NCBI GenBank assembly: GCA_001598975.1
Contig: BBXU01002793.1
Location: 1-13,449, forward strand
DNA: 13,449 bases
Direction of reading: 5' to 3'
From: Parachlorella kessleri
Taxonomy: Eukaryota > Chlorophyta > Trebouxiophyceae > Chlorellales > Chlorellaceae
Shown: piece after piece, positions 8,072-13,449 of the stretch
How positions within the stretch are numbered: the first letter of the stretch is position 1
Layout: every line of letters begins with the position of its first letter
Program-made: the position numbers and the translations under genes
Notes under the pieces: model-generated
What the model was told of the DNA's origin: nothing
Databases searched by the model: none
The model's input: only the letters and a program-made list of their open reading frames with translations

Positions 8072-9586
8072 ATGCTCTGCTGGCGCCTAGCTATCTTCGG
8101 TGCTCTCGCAGTCGTGGCGAGCGCTACACCCGGAAGGATGCTGATGGCCGCATCTTGTGATGACGCCGAGGCTCAAGGTGGGTGCAGGCTGGCGACAACT
8201 TACCAGATTTATCCGAAAGCTATTTTATAACAGTGAGGATTCATATAGACCGCTCCCGAAGGAGGCTTGTACTTGCGCCCAAAGTGATCAGTGCCACGTG
8301 GCACCCGAGTTGCTGGGCCTCCCTTGAGCCTGCCCTTGGTAAAGTTTCTCTCCCTAGACCATGGCTTCTATCTGCTGCCTGACAACTTACACTGCCTCTC
8401 TCTGCAGCAATCGCCATGCTTGATGTGCCAGACACCTGCCAGGCCTCCGTCACGTGCCCAGGTAGGCAAACACCACCCTGCGATGCACTGCGCCCTACCC
8501 TCCTCTGTTGCAAAGTTCGGATCAATTCAGACTGTGTTCACTTAATATAACCGCAGGAGTGGGACCCCAGATCTACACCTGCAATGGCACCCAGTAAGCC
8601 ACAGGCAGCTTGCTCTGCACACTGGGCTATGACTCGCTCCATACAACTTTTGCACGACGTCGTGTAATATCAAGACAAGTGCATATATGTGATGCACGTC
8701 TTCTTGTGCAAACATGGCAGGTTCACAGCCACCACAGTCCACACATAGCATGACACTAACAAACTATGGCGTGCGCCCCGCAGCTGGGTTAACACAAACA
8801 GCGACGTGACCATGTCCTGCCCTGCGGCCCTGGGCCACGGGGTGCACAACGTCACCGAGGGTGTACCCACATACACGTTTGCATGCGGGCAAATGCAGGT
8901 GCGAGGAGCATGCCTGCAGCCAGCCCAGGGTGCCGGGCGACCTCAAGGCCTCTGGGCCGGGACTCAATGCCTGCTATTAAAAGCCGGGTTTGCAGGGCAA
9001 CTTGCCAGGCATTCCTGAACGCTGACTTGCACCAGATAAGACATGTTGGCACCCAGAGGCTTGACGCTGACATGCCATTCTTGCTTGCAGGGCAACACAA
9101 CCAACCAGATTATGTTCCATGATCCCAATGGGACGGCTGCTGACCTGCCTTGGTACCGCCGCGAAGCTATCAACCCCTCTGGTTGCCTGGAGTACACCAT
9201 GGTAAGGATGGAGTGTATACATGTGACAGCACCTGGACAAGTAGATGTGGAAATTGGTGTGGTGGCGAGGGCAGGTCAGGAGTGGTTAGGGACCGCACAC
9301 GCCAAGCAATTATATGGGATAACAGAGGCATAAAATTTCACATTTCATCTATCACCTATCAAGGGAGAAGGAAGATTCCTTAAGGCTACCTGTGGGGGTA
9401 TTGACTATCAATATTGGTATGCTGCCAATTTGACGCTGATGAAGCTGAGCACGCCTGACTTACCTGCTGCAGTTCGTCACTCGTAGCAACGTCCAGGGCG
9501 GCCAGCCCCCTACTCCCACCTGCAGCAACAAGGGCGACATGACTGACGAGTTCTACAGTGCGACGTTTACCTTCTACGAGTGCTGA
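8072..9586 (+). CDS. Secreted DUF3455-family protein, copy 1 (six exons, complete)
   Basis: Exons 8072-8177, 8408-8461, 8557-8593, 8784-8898, 9091-9201 and 9473-9586 join to 178 aa ending at TGA. Start: the first in-frame ATG after a stop at 8000-8002, opening a signal peptide (MLCWRLAIFGALAVVASATP). The mature part reads VGPQIYTCNGTHW, GVPTYTFACGQMQ, AADLPWYRREAINPSGC, FVTRSNVQGGQPPTPTC and ends YSATFTFYEC. The order GxQIYxC, then PWxxxxA, then VxRxNxxGGxxP..C, then YxAxxxFY is what I remember for DUF3455 (PF11937), a family of bacterial and fungal exported proteins of unknown function, about 160-260 aa. About nine Cys in the mature part suggest disulfides; N-glycosylation sequons occur at NGT, NVT, NTT and NGT. 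Exon lengths match copy 2 exactly. No TGTAA within 800 bp of the stop. Gene structure firm, family call inferred. Confidence 0.8.
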
Positions 9587-10377
9587 GGGGCACCAAGCTG
9601 GACTTGCTGTGCTCCACAGGGAGTTGACACTTGGAACGAGTCCCCCTCTTCCAGTGATGCCTCGTCTCTACGATCGCCCGTTTGATAGGTCTGAGACACG
9701 TTTCTGAACTTCACTAATTATTGGTGCATGGCGTCACTTGCGTTCACGTTAGCTAGATGCACTTTTGGCACCTAGCACGTCTCGTGCTGTCAGGCAGCGT
9801 CTGGACTTACGTATACAGGCCTGATACCGTGAGTTCCTAACGTTGAAAACCACCCTACCAACTTTCGGTTACTACTAAACGATGACAAACAGGATTTGAC
9901 ACAAAAACATGCGCAAAAAGCGCTTTGCCAGCCATTGGAGTCACATTTAACCTCCGTTATGTTTCAATCGAACACTGGAGGTTTGTCCCGCCTTATAGTA
10001 GCAGGGCGGGCTTCTAAGACTTAGGTGTATCCTCACTAGGTGCGAGCCGCACTAGAGCCCTCCTGATCGGCTGCTTGGGAGTTACAACACTTTCCAGAAA
10101 TCGTGTCTTTCAGAACGGCTAGCGCCTCAGACGTGTTGCATTGCTAGAGCATGCAGCAACCCCACCAGGCGACGCCACGGCCAACCTACAAGCTCATTCA
10201 CAACTTCAGGTAGCCCACAGCAGAACGACTGCGGCCTTTGTATTGGCGACGTGTGCTGAGGCTGCCTTCTAGTCTGAAGGGGGTCTGGCATACAGACAGG
10301 GAGCAGTTGTGTGGGTGTTTCGCCAAGCCATAGGCAGCACAGGTAAGGGGCCATCCAAACACCCATGATAACCCGAG
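9587..10377. other. Intergenic stretch, no gene seen
   Basis: 3' flank of DUF3455 gene 1. There is no convincing ORF on either strand; the only longer frames, near 10127-10380 on the minus strand, have no coding bias. It contains the hairpin cluster at 9911-10010. Confidence 0.6.
9911..10010. repeat. Three consecutive hairpins
   Basis: GCGC-AAAAA-GCGC at 9911-9923 (overlapping the palindrome AAAGCGCTTT at 9917-9926), AACCTCC (9949-9955) paired with GGAGGTT (9977-9983), and CCCGCC (9987-9992) paired with GGCGGG (10005-10010). They lie 325-425 bp after the DUF3455 gene 1 stop. Arms are only 4-7 bp, so one of them could be chance; three in 100 bp is more notable. Confidence 0.5.
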
Positions 10378-10467
10378 CATTGTCTCATGTAATGTAACGT
10401 GATAGTTGTTTCATGAGTGTGCCATTGTCTCAGGTAATGTAACGTGATAGTTGTTTCATGAGTGTGC
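10378..10467 (+). repeat. 45-bp tandem duplication
   Basis: Two adjacent 45-bp units, 10378-10422 and 10423-10467, differ at one base (T versus G at the 11th position). The first unit contains two TGTAA motifs (10388-10392, 10393-10397) and the second contains one (10438-10442), because the single difference destroys the other. The near identity implies a recent duplication. Confidence 0.9.
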
Positions 10468-10723
10468 CAGTAACCATCTGCTTCCTCGCCATATGAGGGT
10501 TCAATAGCAGAGACGTACAATGCAGGTGGCCCTTTTCAGTGAGCCAGCGGGAGGACATAGGCAGGGCAGACTGCATCATCCGTTCCAACCAGCTGAACTA
10601 CAATTAGATAGAAATAGCAAGGGAGGCCTGGTATGCAGCACGACGGTCGACTCGGGCTTGCCCATATGCCAAACGACTACTGAACGACTGCTAGCGAACG
10701 TTTCCACCTAAAAGCAGCCAAGC

Positions 10724-11062
10724 ATGGCAGTGGCAACCTGCCTCCTGCAGGGTAATGGCGTCCATGAGGACGTCGACGACCGCTCCGCTAGCGAGAGGAG
10801 CAGCAGCAGTGAGGATGAGGAGGGCAGCAGCAGAGAGGAGGGCGGCGAGGACGGCGAGGATGGCGGCGGCTACACAGCGCCTGCACTCCCTGTGAAGCAC
10901 CAGCTGCGAGACCAGAGGCAAGCAGCCAGGCCAGAGAAGGACATCAAGGAGGCATCCAAAGCAGCTGCAGTGAATGACATGACACTACAGTCAAAAACAC
11001 TACGGGGGGAGGGGCGGGGGGCGCCGCCATACTACACCGCCGTTACCCACTTGTATAGATGA
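10724..11062 (+). CDS. Acidic Ser/Glu-rich protein, possible terminal exon
   Basis: 112-codon ORF from ATG 10724, or an exon starting at 10751 after cctcctgcag. It has an acidic low-complexity stretch (SERSSSSEDEEGSS, then EEGGEDGEDGGG) followed by a charged helix-like part (LRDQRQAARPEKDIKEASKAA). No family recognised; acidic Ser/Glu runs occur in many nuclear and RNA-associated proteins. The last 24 codons and the TGA at 11060-11062 lie inside the foldback element that begins at 10988, so the present C-terminus would be supplied by the insertion. The segment 10926-10968 is repeated in both arms of that element. It could be a gene truncated by the insertion, or a gene fragment. Confidence 0.3.
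   Translation: MAVATCLLQGNGVHEDVDDRSASERSSSSEDEEGSSREEGGEDGEDGGGYTAPALPVKHQLRDQRQAARPEKDIKEASKAAAVNDMTLQSKTLRGEGRGAPPYYTAVTHLYR
10926..10968 (+). repeat. 43-bp module, external copy
   Basis: The stretch coding RPEKDIKEASKAA is about 40/43 identical to a stretch of the left arm of the adjacent foldback element (about 11151-11193), and again similar to the reverse complement of the right arm (about 11257-11299). In the left-arm copy, the same frame reads AEKDSKEASKAAAEV then a TAG stop. Confidence 0.7.
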
Positions 11063-11451
11063 CCTCCCTATGCATAACAAGGCAATTGGCTTAGGAAATC
11101 AAATGTCAGTCCAGTCCAGTGGTTCATGACCTGCCTGTCAGAACTAGGTCTCCAGGGCAGAGAAGGACAGCAAGGAGGCATCCAAGGCAGCTGCTGAGGT
11201 GTAGTGCAACTTGCCGCCGGCCGCAGCTTCTGCTTGGCCATTTGGCGCCTTCAAAGCAGCTGCCATGGATGCCTCCTTGCTGTCTTGCTCTGCCCTTTAG
11301 ACCTAGGTGACAGGCAGTCAACCGCTGGACTCACACTGATAATTGAGTTCCTGAGCCGATTGCCTTGTGAGGCCTAGGGTGATCTATATAAGACAAAAGC
11401 GACTCCGGGTATAGTAAGGTGGCGGGCCCCCCTTCTCCCGTGTTCTAACTG
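10988..11451. mobile_element. Foldback MITE, Tc1/mariner-type (TA target site)
   Basis: A 464-bp element whose ends are inverted repeats: the left end reads CAGTCAAAAACAC and the reverse complement of the right end reads CAGTTAGAACACG. Both ends are flanked by TA (10986-10987 and 11452-11453), the target duplication made by Tc1/mariner-type transposases. The inverted similarity continues inward for about 200 bp per arm (about 10988-11195 and 11255-11451) with small gaps: for example ACTACACC against ACTATACC, TATAGATGACC against TATAGATCACC, CAAGGCAATTGGCTTAGGAA against CAAGGCAATCGGCTCAGGAA, and a 50-bp block beginning AGGTCT with about 45 matches. About 59 bp of unique sequence separates the arms. 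No transposase is encoded, so it is non-autonomous. Confidence 0.75.
11385..11392 (+). promoter_or_regulatory. TATA-like box inside the MITE right arm
   Basis: TATATAAG on the plus strand, within the element's right arm and about 725 bp before the ATG of DUF3455 gene 2. The left-arm counterpart reads TGTATAGATG. It is a possible TATA box donated by the element; the distance to the gene makes direct use uncertain. Confidence 0.2.
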
Positions 11452-11776
11452 TATTTACCTGCTTAGTCTGTCTACCAAACTTACGGAGGTTGTCTCTGTA
11501 GAAGGGTGTGCGTCTGGCCATATGAGGAGGTTTCTATATCACATACATGCTCCCTGCACTTTCTTGAGCCCCAGGGACTGCTGTAGCGTCCTGTTCATGT
11601 AGAAGGCCCCGGTAATTTTGCAGCTGTCATGCGTCTTGCAAGGGTCCCACAGATGTCCCATTATCGTCCTGCTTGCATCCTGCAGCGCAGGATGCCTGTA
11701 GGACAACATTGCATAGCATATGCAGGACGTCTGCAGGAGAGCCCGTAAGCACGGTGCTAGCCCGGGTAGTATAAGG

Positions 11777-11799
11777 GGTACCTTGAGGAAGAAGGTACC
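11777..11799. repeat. GGTACCTT inverted repeat after a TATAAG motif
   Basis: GGTACCTT (11777-11784) pairs with AAGGTACC (11792-11799) across a 7-nt loop, with further G/C pairs possible outside (GGGG before, CCCC after). TATAAG stands immediately upstream at 11770-11775. If transcription begins here, the hairpin would be at the 5' end of the transcript. Confidence 0.55.
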
Positions 11800-11817
11800 G
11801 CCCCTGCTACAGTGTCC

Positions 11818-11833
11818 TTGATCAGCTGATCAA
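11818..11833. promoter_or_regulatory. 16-bp perfect palindrome
   Basis: TTGATCAGCTGATCAA is its own reverse complement over all 16 bases and sits 283 bp before the ATG of DUF3455 gene 2, outside the block shared with gene 1. Perfect palindromes of this size can be dimer-binding operator sites, but this is inferred from symmetry and position only. Confidence 0.4.
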
Positions 11834-11848
11834 CCTGAAAGCACGTTA

Positions 11849-12115
11849 ACCAAGTGGCGCCTGCTAGATGGCATCTCATTGAATGTTCGCCCATCATCTA
11901 AAATGATATCAGTGAATGTTGTGAATCACATGTGCTGGTTACAGCCTTCTTCAGGCGGCCCATGCTGGTACCAAGGCGATGACAATGCGGCTGCATGGAG
12001 CTTCGCGCGCCCAGTTGCTGAGACGACTCCTCCCCACACGGTGGTGAGAAGGCGCATGCTTGAGAGAATGCTCAGACGTACAACCTCCCTGTTTTCGGCA
12101 ACAACACTTTTCAAG
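11849..12115 (+). repeat. Upstream block shared by the two DUF3455 genes, copy 2
   Basis: Counterpart of 7818-8071. The reading frame of gene 2 happens to stay open upstream from 12116 to 11879, but the corresponding frame in gene 1 is stopped at 8000-8002 and the copies differ by frame-shifting gaps, so an N-terminal extension is not conserved and is not annotated. Confidence 0.65.
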
Positions 12116-13233
12116 ATGCTCTGCTGGCGCCTAGCTGTCTTCAGTGCTCTAGTTGTCGTGGGGAGCGCTACACCCTTAAGGGTGCTGATGGCCGCTCCTG
12201 GTGTGGAGACTGAGGCCCAAGGTGGGTGCAGGCTGGCGACATCTTACCAAAGGAGTATGCAGAATATCAACTGGCAACAGTAGGGGATTCGACAGCCACT
12301 CAGGACGCCTTCTCATCCGTCCAAAGCGATCCATTGTGCCATTCATGGCACTTTAAACACATGGGGCCTGGGCCTCATCTCCCTTGATCATGGCTTTCAC
12401 CTGCTGTCTGACAACCCACCCTGCCCCTACCTGCAGCAATTGCCATGCTCAACGTGCCAAGCACTTGTAAGGCCTCCGACGCATGCCCAGGTAGGTCGCA
12501 AACACCATCCATGAAAGCAGGTGTGGCCTGCCCTACTCCCACCCAATGCCTTCGCCACCTATGACCGTGTTAACCTAATGAAACCGCAGGCGCGGGGCCT
12601 CAAATCTACACATGCAATGGCACCCAGTAAGCCCACAGGCAGCTTGCTCTGCGCACTCGGCAACAACTCATGCATCACTTCTGCATATCAGACTGTTGGG
12701 TGACAGGGAGCCATGCGAACAGTGATGCACATCTCCCTAATGATGATGGCAAATCCACAGCCATTACAATTGACACGTAGCACGGCAGTGACAACAGCAA
12801 ACTTAACCCCTTCTCCCTGCAGCTGGATGAACACCAACAGCAACGTTACCATGACCTGCCCTGGGCCCATGGGCCGCGGGGTGCACAATGTCACCCAGGG
12901 TGTCCCCACATACACATTTGCATGCGGAAAGATGCAGGTGCGATAGCACGCCTGCAACCAGCCCAGCGTGCCGGCCAGCCTGTAGGCCAGGGATTCAGTG
13001 CCTGCGTTAGAAGGCGGCTTTTGCAGCTTGCCAGGCCTGGCAGAAAGCTGAAGTGCACCAGACAGACACACTGACCTTGCAACCAGCACGGGGGCCGAAG
13101 CTGGCATTCCTTTTGCTTGCAGGGCAACACCACCAACCAGATTATGTTCGCCAACCCCAGTGGGATGGCTGCTGACCTGCCGTGGTACCGCCGCGATGCT
13201 ATCAACCGCTCCGGGTGCCTGGACAATATCAGG
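12116..13233 (+). CDS. Secreted DUF3455-family protein, copy 2 (five exons, 3' end outside window)
   Basis: Exons 12116-12221, 12437-12490, 12590-12626, 12823-12937 and 13123-13233 are 106, 54, 37, 115 and 111 nt, exactly the lengths in gene 1, with the same intron phases. They code 141 residues, about 74% identical to gene 1 by hand count. The signal peptide is MLCWRLAVFSALVVVGSATP. Conserved parts include AGPQIYTCNGTHW, GVPTYTFACGKMQ and AADLPWYRRDAINRSGC. The last exon expected from gene 1 (38 codons, ending FTFYEC) must lie beyond 13449, so this entry is partial at the 3' side and has no stop here. Differences from gene 1: a Cys near the mature N-terminus is missing (AAPGVET against AASCDDA), one sequon is lost (NPSGM) and two gained (NVT in exon 4, NRS in exon 5). 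No frameshift or stop is seen, so the copy looks functional. Confidence 0.8.
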
Positions 13234-13449
13234 GTAAGCATGCGCCAGGGTGGCCATGAGTATCTGGATAGGTCATCTCCTGCGCAAGAACGTGTTTGAG
13301 GGATGTTATGTAACACCAGGGTGGCGGACCAGCATCGGCTCAGGAGTGGTTGAAAAGCGCACATGGGCAGCTGACTGAACGGTTCCAGACGGCTTGGTAC
13401 TCCACCTCTTGCAACCTAAGGGGGTGTGAAGATATCCATTGGGCTACCC
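13234..13449 (+). other. Intron 5 of DUF3455 gene 2, running off the window
   Basis: Begins GTAAGC, a consensus donor in the same position as GTAAGG in gene 1. No acceptor followed by sequence like the last exon of gene 1 is found before the window ends. Gene 1's intron 5 is 271 bp, so the missing exon would be expected soon after the end of the window. Confidence 0.7.

Larger units (their letters stand above)
11454..11848. other. Intergenic stretch upstream of DUF3455 gene 2
   Basis: No ORF with coding character on either strand. It holds TATAAG at 11770-11775, an inverted repeat at 11777-11799 and a 16-bp palindrome at 11818-11833, described separately, all located before the start of the duplicated block at about 11849. 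Confidence 0.5.

Noticed and set aside
10269..10520. Minus-strand ORF with a repeated WHTHETTITLHY peptide
   Set aside because: The peptide repeat is only the translation of the 45-bp tandem DNA duplication; nothing else indicates a gene.
10982..10990. Reading of the left end of the foldback element as a CACTA-type transposon end (CACTACAGT)
   Set aside because: The right end does not carry CACTA (it reads AAATACAGT when reverse-complemented). The ends match only from CAGT inward with flanking TA, which fits Tc1/mariner.
11879..12115. N-terminal extension of the second DUF3455 gene
   Set aside because: The frame is open, but the first gene has a stop at 8000-8002 and frame-shifting gaps in the matching region, and the conserved start opens a proper signal peptide.

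Overview
The window looks like nuclear DNA of a green alga (Chlorophyta). Genes are split by short GT..AG introns (about 90-270 bp), coding exons favour G/C at third positions, proteins are rich in Ala, Gln and Ser runs, CTG/CAG triplet runs occur, and one gene is followed by TGTAA, the usual chlorophyte polyadenylation signal. No rRNA, tRNA, CRISPR or bacterial-type operon is visible. Species cannot be named from this sequence. All splice models were read by eye from splice consensus, reading phase and paralogue comparison, without transcript data.

Layout. (1) 65-2393, minus strand: one or two Ala-rich, low-complexity genes of unknown function. (2) 2696-4135, plus strand: a complete six-exon gene for a secreted, divergent cyclophilin-type protein (198 aa), with TGTAA 121 bp after the stop; it is divergent from the minus-strand gene. 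(3) 4136-6051: mostly non-coding, with imperfect direct and inverted repeats around 4663-5009 and one coding-looking stretch at 5179-5343 that I could not place in a gene. (4) 6052-7237: a two-exon gene for a 363-aa protein with two predicted membrane segments and a coiled coil. (5) 8072-9586: a complete six-exon gene for a small secreted cysteine-containing protein that I place in the DUF3455 family. (6) 9587-12115: an intergenic stretch with hairpins, a 45-bp tandem repeat, an acidic Ser/Glu-rich ORF, and a 464-bp foldback element with about 200-bp terminal inverted repeats flanked by TA, read as a Tc1/mariner-type MITE. (7) 12116 to the window end: a second DUF3455 gene, paralogous to the first with every complete exon of identical length; its last exon lies outside the window.

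The two best-supported results are the tandem DUF3455 pair, where identical exon lengths and phases validate the models mutually, and the foldback element, whose arms carry two copies of a 43-bp coding-like module also present once just outside it. The genes do not form an evident pathway. What they share is that three of them (the cyclophilin and both DUF3455 proteins) enter the secretory pathway.
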